A stretch of DNA of 64,000 bases from Hevea brasiliensis (GCF_030052815.1 NC_079496.1:72157652-72221651); one strand, 5' to 3'. Shown: positions 22,714 through 36,600, numbered from the stretch's first letter. The notes: generated by a model from the sequence alone, not told the origin. Made by a program: numbers and translations.

Positions 22714-25651
22714 TATGATGTGGTAATACATAGGGAGAGGCAATTACTGCCATCAAACATCATTTTGGCTGCACCAGCCAGAAGGATGATCAGAAAAAGG
22801 TGTGAAGCATACTTGGCACATGTGATAGACACCCAAGTGGGGAGTCCAGCACTGAAGGACATCTCTATAGTATGTGACTTTCCGGATGTGTTTCCTGATG
22901 AATTGCTAGGATTACCTCCAGAAAGAGAAGTGTAGTTTGAGATTGATGTTATGCCTGTTGTGGACCCAATCTCCATAACACCATATAGAATGGCACCAAC
23001 AGAATTGAAAGAGTTGAAAGTACAGTTGCAAGAGCTGCTTGACAAGAGCTTTATCTGCCCTAGTGTATCACCTTAGGGAGCGCCAGTATTGTTTGTTAAG
23101 AAGAAAGATGGCACTCTCCGGTTATGCATTGACTATTGGCAGTTGAATAAGGTAACAATAAAGAACAGATACCCATTACCTCGCATTGATGACTTGTTTG
23201 ATCAGTTGAGGGGTGCAGCTGTGTTGTCCAAAATTGACCTGAGATCATGTTATTATCAACTGAAAGTACAAGAGCAGAGTATTCCTAAAACTGCCTTTAG
23301 AACCCGTTATGGCCATTATGAGTTCTTGGTCATGCCATTCGGGTTAACTAATGCTCTGGATGCTTTTATAAATCTGATGAACACTATCTTTAGATCATAC
23401 CTCAACCAGTTTGTTGTGGTATTCATAGATGATATATTGGTTTATTCGAGGAATGCAGAAGAGCATGATAGAAATCTGCGGATTGTACTACCGACTTTAA
23501 GCATGATAAACAAATTGTCGAAGTGTGAATTTTGGCTAAAGGAAATAGCCTTTTTGGGGCACATAGTATCAGCAGAGGGCATCAAGGTAGATCCAAATAA
23601 GATAGAAGCTGTCCTTAATTGGAGGCCACCCAGAAATATCACTGAAATTCACAGTTTTCTGGGTTTAGCTGGATAGTATCATCGTTTTGTGAAAGGATTC
23701 TCCATGTTGGCATCTCCATTGACCAAACTACTTTGAAAAGATGTGAAATTTCAATGAATGGATAAATGCTAATAGAGTTTTGATGAGTTGAAGAAATGTT
23801 TGACTGAAGCTCTAGTCCTTACTTTACCTACCCCGGGTAAAGAATACACAGTTTACAGCGATGCTTCTCACAATGGGTTAGGCTGTGTACTGATGCAAGA
23901 GTGGAATGTCATTTCCTATGCATCATGCCAGCTGAAACCGCATGAGAGGAATTATTCGACACATGACTTGGAGCTTGCAACTATTGTATTTGCTCTTAAG
24001 ATCTGGAGACACTATTTGTATGGGGAGAAATGCTACATCTACACAGATCATAAGAGTTTGAAGTATCTGGGCACTCAGAACGAGTTGAATTTGAGACAGA
24101 AGAGATGGTTAGAGTTAATAAAAGACTATGATTGTCTAATAGACTATCAGCCAGGGAAAGCTAATGTGGTGGCTGACGCCTTAAGTCACAAGACTATGGC
24201 AAGTCTATGGGTTACTCCTTTGTCTATGGTACATGAGTGAGAGTATTGCATCCCAGCTTAGAGATTAATGATGAGGGGCAGATAGCAGTTACATGGCATG
24301 TACAGCCAGTGTTGATTGATCATATCAGAATAGCTGCTCAGAATGATTAGAAGTATCAGAAGCTATTAGAAGAAGTCAGACAGGGCATGAAACCTGAGTT
24401 CTCAGTAAGAGATGATGGCCTATTGCTACACCAGGGCAGAATGTGTGTTCCTAATGACATTGAATTGAGACAGATCATTTTGAAGGAAGCACATGAGTCT
24501 CCTTTTGCTATGTACCCTAGTAGTACTAAAATGTATAGAGGGCTGAAATAACATTACTGGTGGATGGGTATGAAAAGAGATGCAGCAGAATTTGTTTCCA
24601 AATGCCTAACTTGTCAACAAGTGAAGGAAGAGCATCAAGTACTAGGTGATTTATTACATCCACTACCAGTGCCGGAATGGAAATGGGAGAGATTAATGAT
24701 GGATTTTGTGATGGGACTTTCGAGGACACAGAAGAGTCATGATGCAGTATGGGTCATTATTGATAGACTGACTAAGTCTGCTTATTTTCTGCCAGTACGG
24801 ATTGACTACAGTTTAGAAAGATTGGCCAAGTTGTACATAAATGAGATAGTAAGACTGCATGGAGTGCCAGTATCCATCTTCTCAAACAGAGATCCTAGGT
24901 TCACTTCTAGATTCTGGGGTAGTCTTCAGAGAGCCCTAGGAATTAGATTGAACTTCAGTACGGCATTCCACCCACAGACAGATGGCCAGTCTGAGATAGT
25001 AATTCAAATCTTGGAGGACATGCTATGGGCTTGTGTGATTAAGTTTGAAGGCAGTTGGGACACACACTTGCCTTTGATTGAGTTTGCTTACAATAATAGC
25101 TACCAATCAAGCATTGGGATGCCTCCATATGAAGCTTTGTATGGCAGAAAATGTAGAACCCTGTTGTGTTGGGATGAGGTAGGCAAAAGAAAGATGATTG
25201 GGCTAGAAATTGTTCAACAAACTGAAGAGAAAATCAGATTGGTTAGAGATCGACTCAAAGCTGCAACAGACAGTCAGAAGTCCTATATTGATCTGAAGAG
25301 AAGGGATATTGAATATGCAGTGGGTGACAAAGTATTCCTCAAGGTTTCCCCTTAGAAGAAAATTATGAGATTCGGCAGAAAGGGGAAACTGAGTCCTCGT
25401 TTCATCAGGCCATATGAGGTTCTGGAAAGAGTGGGTCATTTGGCATATCGTTTGGCACTCTCTCCAAAGTTGGAGAAGATACATAATGTCTTCTATGTAT
25501 CAATGTTGAGGAGGTATCGATCAGACCCATCTCATGCACTACTAGTGGAGGAAAATGAAGTGAATCCAGACCTCACATATGAGGAAAAACCCATAGAGAT
25601 TCTGGCTTATGAGATGAAGCAGCTGAGGAACAAGCAGATACCGTTAGTGAA
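22714..25651 (+). pseudogene. Relic E: decayed Ty3 pol fused to an unrelated LTR
   Basis: Starts in the spacer after the protease ([15 protein letters not shown]) and ends in the integrase C-terminus (LRNKQIPLV) at 25651, where a minus-strand LTR cuts it off before the chromodomain. RT keeps [20 protein letters not shown] and FIDDILVYS (23422-23448). A small deletion near 23500 removes several residues before LSKCEFW. RNase H is at 23780-24230 and integrase at 24480-25640. At least eight stop codons interrupt it, for example at 22933, 23074 and 24349; several are CAG to TAG or TGG to TAG. Closest to the pol of A and C. Confidence 0.85.
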
Positions 25652-26279
25652 TGTCACACCCTACTCCCCCATAAGATGTAACATTATCCCGTAGTACACC
25701 TAATGAATTACCGCACTTTGCCTACCGATAACCCATTAGATATACTACAAGGGATTTTAAAAACAATTTTTGTGAAATTTAAATCATCGATTAAAATCTG
25801 GTGTTATAAAATTTTTTCAAAATTTCGGCAAAGTGCCGGCTGTATTTTGAGAAAACAGTTCTTCAATCCTCCAAAAGAAAATGCTCCCAATATGTTTTCT
25901 CAAATACAACTTCAATAACTTCATTTCAATTCACAATTCAATTCTCAATAAACAATCAATTCATTTTCAAACTAATCTCATCATAAAGAAACATTTCATT
26001 GATTACAAGACTCAAAATTTATAACACAAAACTATTCAAGTAAATGAAATCTCAAATTTATATTTACAATAATTTACATTTAATTACATACCAAAATGTT
26101 TTACAAGAGTTTTTATACAACTGCTCAAATAATTTACATACATATTATTACATGCATACATCAAAACCTATGTACATGGGTATACCTATAATATACACGA
26201 GGCGATCTGAAAGTGTCTTCAAAGAAACTTACTCACTGCTCTATGCTCTTCTTACCTGCGACAGCATACAAAGCAATCA

Positions 26280-26296
26280 CTGAGTGGTGAACTCAG
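26280..26296 (-). other. First hairpin of the LTR module, minus-strand LTR
   Basis: CTGAGT and ACTCAG arms around a five-base loop, followed on the minus strand by GTGATTGC and GCTGTCGCAGG, the partner arms of the second hairpin. It is collinear with 11319-11358. Confidence 0.55.
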
Positions 26297-26663
26297 TGGT
26301 GCACAACTATAATTTAAAACATAGTACAATATACATTGATAAAATTTACAGTGAATAATTTTGGAAATCTGAATACTCATCAAATTCTAAAACTCAAAAT
26401 ATTCATTGCCAATAATGTGAATCATTTGTATAAAATGACTTTAATCACGAAATTCAATTTATCAAATCATAACTAACCATTTAGGTAATTCCAACAAAAT
26501 CAATTATACATAAATCATAATTGAAATCACACTTCTTTACCATTCAAAAGCCATTATGTATCTCAAAAACCATGCTGTATCTCAAAAATCATTCTTTATC
26601 TCAAAAGCCATTCTTTAGCTCACTAACTATGCAAGACTAATCCGAAAGGGCCATCTTCGGGGT

Positions 26664-26768
26664 GATTCTAACTCCCTATGGTCGGGGAGGTCGAATCAGA
26701 TTCTAACTCCCTATGGTCGGGGAGGTCGAATTAGATTCTAACTCCCTATGGTCGGGGAGGTCGAATCA
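26664..26768 (-). repeat. 35-base tandem repeat, three copies
   Basis: Three adjacent 35-base units, differing only at one base of the middle copy. Each unit can fold on itself: GATTC pairs with GAATC, and CTCCC with GGGAG. It occupies the place held by the 60-base hairpin repeat in the A LTR. Confidence 0.9.
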
Positions 26769-29710
26769 TCGTGCACGGTACCATCACAATAATGAATCTT
26801 CCGCAAGGGCCATAACAATAAAAAAACTTAGATCTAACCTCAAATCAAAGGAAAATCTAAGCCTGTGCACGTACCATGGTAATCAAAACACAACTAACTC
26901 CATTGTCTTCTCAACAAATGAGAGAGACGGGTAATAACCTAGTCAAGCATCTATAGTGAGATATAAAACAATAACACAACCCTTTTAGTGAGCATAAATC
27001 ACAATACAATTCGATTTAAAGTCAATTCCAATATCCAATAATTTTTATGCTCATCACAATTCAAATCATAAATTTGCATTTTTCCATAAAAATTACCATC
27101 ACAATTCAAAACATGTTCTATCATAATTTTCCAGAACATAATTTATTAAATCCATAACAATGCTTAATACTTATGAAAATACCATTTCACAAAGCTAAAT
27201 TCATACATACTATAACAATTTCAATAATCATTGAATTAAATCCAATGCTTGTTAAACATAATACGTAAGAAAAATATGTCATTTAATCATATGAAAATAT
27301 TCAAAACAAAATCAGTTAAAAACTAGTTGTGCACAAACCTCTGATAACTGTCTCTTGGTCTTGACTCAGTGTTTCCTTCCCTCTCCCTGAGTCTTTGCTA
27401 ACTGAGAAACACAATTTGAAGTGTTTCAGTACTTAATTAAACTGTCTCTAACGATAATGTTTCATAAAAAATTCACTGTATGCTATTATTTGCTTAATCA
27501 ACTTAATATATCGACCCTCGATGCGTTTTAGGTAATTTAGGTTTTAACGTTACTAATATGTCACATTCGATAGTCTTTTAGGGTTGGTACATGTTACCAA
27601 GTTCATTTCCATATATACTGCATTTTCTTGCAATTTGCTGGATTCCGGGATATTAGTTTGACCTAGCCGGACGACCTAGTTCCCTCGGTTTTCGGTCAAA
27701 ACTATAAACTTGTAGATCTATGTCTTATGGAATGCGGGGCAAAATTTCAGGTCATTCTGACTTATGTAGACCAAGCTATGGTCATTTTACTATTGCTGAT
27801 CAAATTGCACCAAAATTGGTCATTCTAGGTCACTTTAGGTCATTTTAGGTTCGGCCAATTTTTGGATCCGAACTTCTGCAAGCTGTTTGACTTACTTATG
27901 GTCATTTCTGGGCTTTGGTGTCTTCATAAGACTTGTAGATATGGGTCTTAACTATTCATGGTTAAAATTTCAGGTCAATTGGACCTGTTTTGAGTGAGGT
28001 ATGGCCTAAATACTGACTGCTGCCCAAATGGTCAATTTCAGGCCTCATTTGCACTTAATCCGGATTTGGTCATTTTTCAAGCTACCTTGCAAGCAGAATT
28101 TTGGTAAGCTTTCTTCATGAAAGTTGGCACATTTTGTGCCTAGTTTCACCTCCAATTGGTCTCATACCAATTGGAGCCACACAATTAAAGTTCTAGGCCT
28201 AAAACACAAACTGCCTTATTGAAATTCTTGCATACACATCAAGCATCACTTTTAACACTCACCAAACTTAACATTCAAACCAATTCTGGTTGTACCACAA
28301 CCTAAACATAATTTATAACATATTATAGGTCATTTTGGCAGCTTACAATTACATTCAATGTGCACATTATAGTCCCGAATTTACCAACTTCAATTTACAC
28401 ACAATTTAACTACATAACAAGCTCATTTACATGCCTAAACTCAAACCCTTGTACACATATACAATCTGCCATAGCAAGCACCATAATTCAACCATGTGAT
28501 TTCATAAACCAACCCATAAAATAACATTTTTTTGGTTCACAATGCAAGCTGCCGATTCACCATCACACTCCATTAATTTCCAAGCTTCCAAATTCAAATA
28601 CACATTCACAATATACTTAGTATACATCACCCAATTTATTTCTACACATATAAACACATAATCAACTCTTTAATCTACCATTTACAAGCAAGAATAAACT
28701 GTCTTCAAGGAGTTTCCATGGCTGCCAAAAATACAACTCCCCCTTTAAACATCAAACCTCAAAATTCTTTCCAAAATTCAAGTACCCATAACCACCTTAC
28801 TAACTTTAATGAAGCACTAACCAAAAACATAAACTTACCACTTTGGAAACTCTTCAAAATCTCTCCAAAACTTGGTCTTCTTGCTGCCTATCTACTGCCC
28901 AAGTGATGTAGAGCAATTTTAGTGAAGGAAGCTTGAGGTTTCCATGGTTGGATCATGGGTAGATGATGGTGGAAAATGGGGCGGCCATGGGAGCTTCAAT
29001 GGGAGTTATTTTCTGCTGGTGTTGAAATGAGGTTGAAGATGAAGTTTAAATCTGTCCAAATGCATTATAAAGGTGTCCCACAATGTGAGTTAGTGGATCA
29101 CTAACTTTAGGAAATTACTTATTTAATTAAAGTTACCAAATTTGCAAAATTTGCCTCATTATTTCCACTTTTATATTATGTACCATATTTTTATTTTTCA
29201 TTGCATTTTCAAAGTTTAATATCATTTATTTTTAATAGACATTTAGGTGAAAAGACAACTCGGGGTGTCAAATGACCACAATGCCCCTGTTCGGGTTGCA
29301 TTCCCGATTTTTCGGTAACACCGGGTTTTGTCCGTTTTTCGATTTCTCAATTTTCTTTGTACTAATTATTTAATTTTCATTTAATATTTCTTATGGTATT
29401 TATACTTAAATAGGGGTCTATTTAAGTCCTAAAAATATTTTCCAGGGTTCCCCGCTGTCCAAGGCTAGTCAACGGTCCACGCCGTGACTTCCCGGTGCGG
29501 TCACCCATCGCTAGGGTTCTCGGCTCGCTTAACTTGATTATTTTTCTTTGCTATTATTTTTCCTTTCTTTTTCTTGTATTTTCTTTTCTTGTATTTCATT
29601 ATTTTATGTCTCCTCACTCATATTGAAGTATAGTTCTAGGCATCCTAGCTGTCCGGACAACACTGGTCACCGGAACAGTAGAACGCATTACCGAACATAG
29701 GGGTGTTACA

Positions 29711-29735
29711 ATTCTCCCCCCCTTAAAATAAATTT
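29711..29735 (-). other. Polypurine tract (minus strand) of the truncated A-like element
   Basis: On the minus strand: TTATTTTAAGGGGGGGAGAAT, next to the LTR start at 29710, as in element A at 15421-15446. This gives the orientation of the lost element. Confidence 0.75.
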
Positions 29736-29741
29736 TATGTT

Positions 29742-30985
29742 ACAACATCTTCATGCTTTAAAATTCATTGATAAAGTGAATGAAATATGTATTTTACTTG
29801 TGATTTGGAATTGTTGAAAGTTTATTTGTGACATTATTTATGATGTTTTGATTAAACTGTGAAAGTTATTGTGTATATTTGAAATAGCAATGTTTAGCAA
29901 ATTGTTAAGATAAGTTTTGAAACCACAGTGTCATGACCATATATTTGAACACCTCACTAGCACGACTAGTGGGGGTAATTAGTTTCGAATTTTGATTTCC
30001 TTCTCTGGAGAAGTGTTGAGGTGTGCCAGTAGAAGAGGATGTGAATGGATATCCAAAGTGCTAGCTAGCCTTGTGATATGAGTTCTCTTTAGCCTCTGGC
30101 TATTGAGATTCTATTTGTTTCGAATGGCATGATCTAACTGTGGGTTTTATGAAATGTGTTTTGATACTTTGAAATGAACTTGGTTTGCATTAAAATCTCA
30201 TAATTCATGTTTTGTGTTTAATGCTCATGTTTAGTCAAATTTTTTAATAAATGTGATTTTATTTTTGCATAAAGATTATTTTAGTATGTTGTGTACCACT
30301 GAGTCCTAGTACTCAGCGATAGCTTCTATTGCTGTCAGATCTGAGAGACTAGAAGAAGCGTGATCGAGTCACGAGTGTGAGGAACATCAGCTTAAAGTTT
30401 TCGGGTATAATTTATACCCCAACTGTAAATATTTCTTTTGATGTATATATTGCACATAAATGTATGGACATGTAAAAAATGGGTCTTGAGCAGCTTGTAC
30501 AAAAATTTGTATGAAGTTTGTAATAAAGTTTAGTTGTATTTCTTTTGATGTAAATTTTGTTAGAATGTATATAAATTGTATTGTCTCTAATGAAATGTAT
30601 TGCTAGTATGCTGAGAGTTATTGAATTTTGAACTTGAGAAATTTATTGAGTTTGATTGTAAAATTTGAAGTAGTGGTTGAGAAAATTTTTAGAAGTGCTT
30701 TTTACAGGTATTTGAAGAACGGTTTTCTCAAAATACAGAGGAAACTCTGTCAAAATTTTTATAGAATTTGCGGAAAACTAAAATGGACCAAAATATTAAC
30801 TAGTTTTAATTTCAACTAAATGTTTTAAGTACTTACTAGAAAATGCTCACCACTTGTCAAAAATAAGAAAATTGTTTTAAAATCCCTTGTAGGGTACTTA
30901 ATGAGTTATCGGTAGGTGAAGTTCGATAGTTCATTAGGTATTCTACGGGATCATGTTATGCCTTATAGAGGGGTAAGGTGTGGCA
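29742..30985 (+). mobile_element. Element C 5' LTR, last 1.24 kb
   Basis: Matches 2745-3957 and the end of the G LTR, ending AAGGTGTGGCA next to a primer binding site. The first two thirds of the LTR are missing; the break at about 29742 abuts the minus-strand polypurine tract. It includes the three-hairpin module (30299-30316 with CTGAGT/ACTCAG, and 30403-30419 with GGGTATA/TATACCC) and the terminal hairpin (arms 30889-30904 and 30931-30946). Confidence 0.85.
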
Positions 30986-30993
30986 TGTTTTAG

Positions 30994-31005
30994 TGGTATC
31001 AGAGC
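30994..31005 (+). other. Primer binding site of element C (tRNA-iMet type)
   Basis: TGGTATCAGAGC, eight bases after the LTR end, identical to that of A. Confidence 0.92.
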
Positions 31006-31172
31006 AAATTTTTGAAGTATGTTTTAACTTGTGAATTTGTGTTTTTCCTTGTTAAGTATAACTGCTCAATGTCCATAATTGATACATATAGTGCATTACA
31101 TTATAAATATGAACTAATGGAGGTAATCTCCTTGTGTTACTTGTTCAGGAGATACCCTAACTTCAACCTGAA

Positions 31173-32882
31173 ATGGAAGAAGGGGATCGCTCAGTTGAGC
31201 AGTCTGTTGAAGCTGAGGCACAAGGGGAAGCCCCAGCTTTACCGAATGTCAGTGAGTCAGCAGCACCAGCCCCACAAATGCCGCAGTTCCCTGCACAATT
31301 CGTACAGCAGATGGCTGTGATGTTTCAGCAAATAGCTGGAGGTATGCCTGCTCAAGCTCCACCACAAACACCTATGGCACAACCATTGCCTCCAGCCAGA
31401 CAGTATGACAAGTTATTGAAGTATGGGGCTGCAGAATTTAAGGGTACAGTGGACCCTTTAGAGGCAGAGCAATGGCTTGAAAGAATGGACAGAGTTTTTA
31501 AGAAGCTACATTGCCAAGATGAACTGAAGTTTGAGTACTCTGTGTCGCTACTGCAAGGGGGTGCATATGATTGGTGGAAGACCATCCCCCACAGCTTTGC
31601 TGAACCACCAGTGTTGACCTGGGATGACTTCATCAGAGAATTCAGATAGAAATACATCCCAGATGCATATGTTGACCAGAAATTGCAAGAATTTTTGAGT
31701 CTGAAACAAGGGAACCGATCGGTGGCAGAGTATGAGAGGGAGTTCTCCCGCCTGAGTCACTATGCGGGGAGTCTCCTTACTACCAGCAAGGCAAGGTGCA
31801 AGAGATTTGAGACGGGTTTGAAGCCCAGCATAAGGATGCAAGTTGTGGGATTTCGACACAGCAACTTCTCAGAGCTTATGTCTCAAGCACTTGAACTAGA
31901 GAGAATTGAATCAGAAGCAACGGTGAAAGAAAAATCGAAAAAAGAAAAGTCGAGAAATCGAAAAGACAAGGGGGAAAAATCAGTTGAACAGAGTTATGGT
32001 GCTACCGTTGGAAAGAGAAAGAAGTTTAGTGGACCCAGTAGGGGTCGAGGTGGAAGATTTGGTAGGGGCAAATTTTCCGGACAGAGACCCCCTAGGTCTG
32101 GTCAACAGTCGAGCAGGGGATCACATTCTGCTCGCCCCTGTGAGACTTATGGCAAGATTCATGGGGGGGAGTGCTACTGGGCCACTAGAGCTTGCTTTAA
32201 CTATGGAGGCAAGGGCCATATAGCTAAAGACTGTACTAGTGCTCCGAGATATAGTCCAGCTCCTATTACTGCCGAGGGATCTATTCAGAGTCCTACTCTC
32301 AGAGGTTCACAGTCAGTTGGCAGAGGAAGAGGTAGAGGTAGAGGCACTACTTCAGGCAGTCAGGGCACAGTTGGTCAGTCAGGACAAGGAAGTGCTTCAA
32401 CTAGAATCTACACAATGAGACAGCAAGAAGAGGCTGAGACTTCTGATGTGGTAGCTGGTACATTCTCTATCTCTGATCAAGAAGTATTTGTGTTGTTTGA
32501 TCCGGGTTCAACCCATTCATATGTTAGTGCTAGCATAGTTAGTTCACTTGCTGTTCCATGTGTGCAAATGGATTTTGAAGTGCTAGTAATTAGTCCGTTA
32601 GGACAAGAGGTTTGGGTCAACAGAATTTATAGAGACTGTCCTTTGGTGATCCAAGGACATGATTTCCTGTCAGACTTGATTGAAATGCCCTTCAGAGAGT
32701 ATGATATCATCTTGGGCATGGATTGGTTAGCCAGGCATCATGCGATGATTGACTGTAGACTGAAGACAATCACTTTTGGTCTCCCTTTATACGGTGATGT
32801 GGTAATACACGGGGAGAGGCAGTTACTGCCATCAAACATCATTTATCGCACTAGCCGTAAGAATGATCGTAAAGGGGTGTGA
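31173..32882 (+). pseudogene. Element C gag-protease, one in-frame stop
   Basis: Starts with a true ATG at 31173 (MEEGDRSVEQ), matching the starts in G and H. A proline/alanine-rich N-terminus is followed by the retrotransposon Gag domain (EFKGTVDPLEAEQWLERM; YDWWKTIPHS), which nucleocapsid assembly needs. A TAG at 31647 replaces the CAG seen in G, and the frame continues. An Arg/Gly-rich stretch follows. The zinc knuckle is damaged: CFNYGGKGHIAKDC and CETYGKIHGG each have Tyr for Cys. The protease active site DPGSTHS is intact (Asp codon 32499), with [11 protein letters not shown] after it. A frame break near 32846 ends the frame. Confidence 0.9.
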
Positions 32883-33637
32883 AGCATACTTGGCACATGT
32901 AATAGACATCCAAGTGGGAGTCCAAAGATCAAGGACATCCTCATCAGATGTGACTTTTCGGATGTATTTCCTGATGAATTGCCAGGATTACCTCCAGAAA
33001 GAGAGGTGCAGTTTGAAATTGATGTTATGCCTTGTGTGGACCCAATCTCCATAACACCATATAGAATGGCACCTGCAGAATTAAAAGAGTTGAAAGTACA
33101 ATTGCAAGAGTTGCTTGACAAGGGCTTTATCTGCCCTAGTGTGTCACCTTGGGGAGCGCCAGTGTTGTTTGTAAAGAAGAAAGATGGCACTCTCCGGTTA
33201 TGCATTGACTATTGGTAGTTGAATAAGGTGACAATAAAGAACAGATATCCATTGCCCCGTATTGATGACTTGTTTGATCAGTTGAAGGGTGCAGCTGTGT
33301 TTTCTAAAATTGACCTGAGATCAGGTTATTATCAGCTGAAAGTACAAGAGCAGAGTATTCCTAAAACTGCCTTCAGAACCCGATATGGCCATTATGAATT
33401 CCTAGTCATGCCATTTGGGTTAACTAATGCTCCGGCTGCTTTTATGGATCTGATGAACACTATCTTCAGACCATACCTCGACCAGTTTGTTGTGGTATTC
33501 ATAGATGATATATTGGTCTATTCGAGGAATGCAGAAGAGCATGATAGACATCTGCGGATTGTACTACAGACTTTGAGAGAGAAACAGCTATATGCTAAAT
33601 TGTCGAAGTGTGAATTTTGGCTGAAGGAGATATCCTT
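32883..33637 (+). pseudogene. Element C reverse transcriptase, N-terminal part
   Basis: After the frame break the same reading continues as spacer ([13 protein letters not shown]) and RT. A TGG TAG pair at 33213-33218 replaces CGG CAG (RQ of DYRQLNK). RT motifs [26 protein letters not shown] and FIDDILVYS (Asp codons 33504 and 33507) are intact. The frame is cut at 33637 by element B within the [16 protein letters not shown] region and resumes at 44667. Confidence 0.9.
33633..33637 (+). repeat. Target site duplication TCCTT, left of element B
   Basis: Repeated at 44667-44671. The pol of A and E shows a single TCCTT or equivalent (A: TCTCCTTTTTGGG near 13200). Confidence 0.95.
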
Positions 33638-36600
33638 TGTAACACCCTCCCGGTAACCACTCCGTACATCCTACTGTTACGGTGACCAGTGTCTGTCCGG
33701 ATAGCTAGAATGTCCCGAAAAATATTTAAACTAAAGTCAGGAACCATAATTAACTCAAATATTAATAAGAAAAATTTAGTAAAAATTTTAGAAATAAAAT
33801 ACAACCAAGTTAAACGAGCCGGTGCCCAAGCGATGGGTAAACCAGAGGGAAGTTGCGGTTCTCGCAACGAAGAGCCCTAGACCCTGGGGAAAAATTATAA
33901 AATAATTTTTGGAACTCCAGAGAGGGCCATTGAGGTTCCCATGGCATTAGAATGCCAAGAAAATACCTAGAAAAATTTTTCAATCGGTACAGACAATTTT
34001 GACCCGTTAAGCCAAACGGAGGGCATTTTGGTCATTTCGCCTTCAGAGGTGATTTTTGGCCGACTTGTCCAGTTAAGTAAATAATTAATATGACATAAAA
34101 TATGAATAAACATTACTAGAAATTAAATTGGAAATGAGTAGTGAAGAAAAGAAAAGAAATTGAAGAAAAAGGCTTAATTATGACCTAAGGTGATGTCATT
34201 AAAAAGCCACTACCAATCACCTTTAAACTACCATTTAAATAACCAATAAAATAGACTAAATGAAGACAAAAATAAACAAAAATGCAGCTGTCTTCTTCCT
34301 CCCAAACCATCCGAAATCCAAGCTAGCCAAACCTCCATTGATTTTGCAACTCAAGCTTTATTTCTCCCTTTGTTTCACCACAAAACCCTAACCTCTCTTC
34401 ATTAAAATTTTACCCCACACCTTAAACAACCTTTTGGCAGCCTAGAAAGTGAAGGAAAGTGAAGTTTTGAGTTGGGAAAAATCTGCCCTATTCAAGGTTA
34501 GTGCTATACTTTCACTCTCACTCCTTTAATCCTTGCTAGAGCATCATTTTAAGTTAAGAAATTGTAAGAATTTGAAGTAAATCATATATGTTAGAGTATC
34601 TTCAATTTTCAGCAGCCCTAAGGAAGGATGAGTTTGATTGTTTTAATGAATTTAGAGTGGCTAGAAATGATGTTTAAGGTATGAATATGCATGGATGTTG
34701 AACTAGTATGCTAATTAAGGTTTATGTGTAATTTGAATTGGACATTAGGGTTTTGAGAAGTGAAAAATTGACTTGGCTTATGAAATTGTTAGAGAACATT
34801 TTAATGGTCAATTAGTGACCATTTTAGGTAAGTTGACCGTAATATGGACTGAAAAATAGCTTGGCAAAGAGAATGACTATGCTGCCTAGGACAAGAAGAA
34901 TGGTGATTGAGATTTCACCCAATTACACAGCCATAACTTTGGCTGTGTTGGTCCAATTGGTGTTTGGCCAATTGGACATGAAACTAGGCTTATAATGGCA
35001 CATTTTTTCTGAAGAAACCATGCCCAAAAGACCAAAGCAAGAGGACCAAAAGTTGGCCCCAATCCGGACACCCTGCAACAGCACCTGCAGAAATGACCAA
35101 ATGAACAGTAACCATAACTCACTGTAGATTTGGTCAATTGACCTGAAATTTTTACAGAAAGCATTTAAGACATAGACAAACAACTTTCATGAAGGAACCT
35201 ACCCCAAATTATGACCAGAACCAATTCAAAAATGCAATCACAGTCACTGTTCATGTTACTGTAGATGTGGTAATTTCTGCATAATGGGAATCCGGCTAGC
35301 TGTGGTTTTTGAGCTATATCTGGAGCTAAAAAACTCCAAATGGAGTGATTTAAAAAAGGAAATTCAACTAGACAAAATAAGGAACAACTTTCATGTTTGT
35401 CATTTCTTCAAATTCCCACTGCAACAGTGTTTAATGGAACAGTAAACATATGCTTCAAAAACTAAAATTTTCTGCCCTCTTGGTTTTAAGTTAGAAATGG
35501 TAATGGTGACCAATTCCAACAAGTTTTAAAAGCAAAATGTGGTATGTTGGGAGTGCCAAAACCAATGTACCTAATTTCTACCTAAAAGTCAACATTTTAG
35601 TTGACCATAGAGGTGAATAGTAACACCGAAACTTGAAATTCAAAGATTGAAGAATTTTAAAGTATCGAATGCCCTAGTATACCTAACAAGATTGGTTTGG
35701 ATAGTTTGGCATGCCAATAGGGTTCAGTTAGCAGTACTGCACATGGCAATATGCCATTCCATGATTTCATGGCTTTTAGCCATTCTGACTTTGTATTCAG
35801 ACTTGGCCTTGTGCCTGATGTTATTACAGCTTATTAGGCGTTACACACCGGAGATGCATATGTGACCGATGGTGTGTGGCCCGAGGTACTAGGTACCCAG
35901 CGCGATTTACATTATCGATCCGATGCGTCTAGTGTAGGTTACTTGGGCAACCAAATGAATGAAAGTGAACAAAGTTAATGAATTAATGTATATACCCATA
36001 CTAAACAAATGAATCATACACATTCACTACATATTTGTTTTCTTGCCATTTTCTTTTATTTTATTATTGCACCACTAAGCATTATTGCTTAGCGCGTTGC
36101 TTTTGCCACGCATAGGTACTGGAGATACAGATCGTGAGCCCAGTAGACCGCAGACTGGGTGAGTCTATCCTGCAGTTCTGCTCAGTATCCGTGTCACCTC
36201 AACTTCTGCAGTGCATTGGTAGGACACTAGGTGTCATTTTGACATTTTGTAACTAAATTTTGATTTTCTCATATGAAATTAAACTTGTGTAATGTATATT
36301 GATGTTTATGTAAATTATAAAAATTGTATTTGTGAATGGAAAAGTAAATGTTTATTTGTGATTTATATGTGATCATCACATGTGATGGATGAATGAGAAT
36401 TGAAATTGAAATATTGAGATCTTGATTTTGAGTTTTGTGATGATATTGGAGTTGAGAATGAATGAATTTGTTTATTGGAAGTGTTTTTCACAGGTTCCAA
36501 AGAACTGTTTTCTCCATTTTTAGCGGGTACTCTGCCGGATTTTCTTTAAAATTTTCAGAACCTCAAATAAATTATGATTTCAATAAATGACTTAAATGAG

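Larger units (their letters stand above)
25652..29710 (-). mobile_element. A-like Ty3 LTR, minus strand (3' LTR of a truncated element)
   Basis: Reads TGTAACACCCC from 29710 on the minus strand and ends GTGTGACA at 25652, about 4.06 kb. It matches the A LTR throughout (early block near 29450-29520, palindromic modules near 27680-28170, terminal hairpin near 25695-25755). A three-copy 35-base repeat (26664-26768) replaces the GGCGATACGTAACGCC repeat of A. The polypurine tract next to 29710 shows it is a 3' LTR whose internal region was lost. No target duplication is visible. Open frames at 26044, 26713 and 28718 are incidental. Confidence 0.85.

Noticed and set aside
26664..26768. Possible CRISPR-like array
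   Set aside because: Three directly adjacent 35-base units without spacers in plant DNA; an ordinary tandem repeat.
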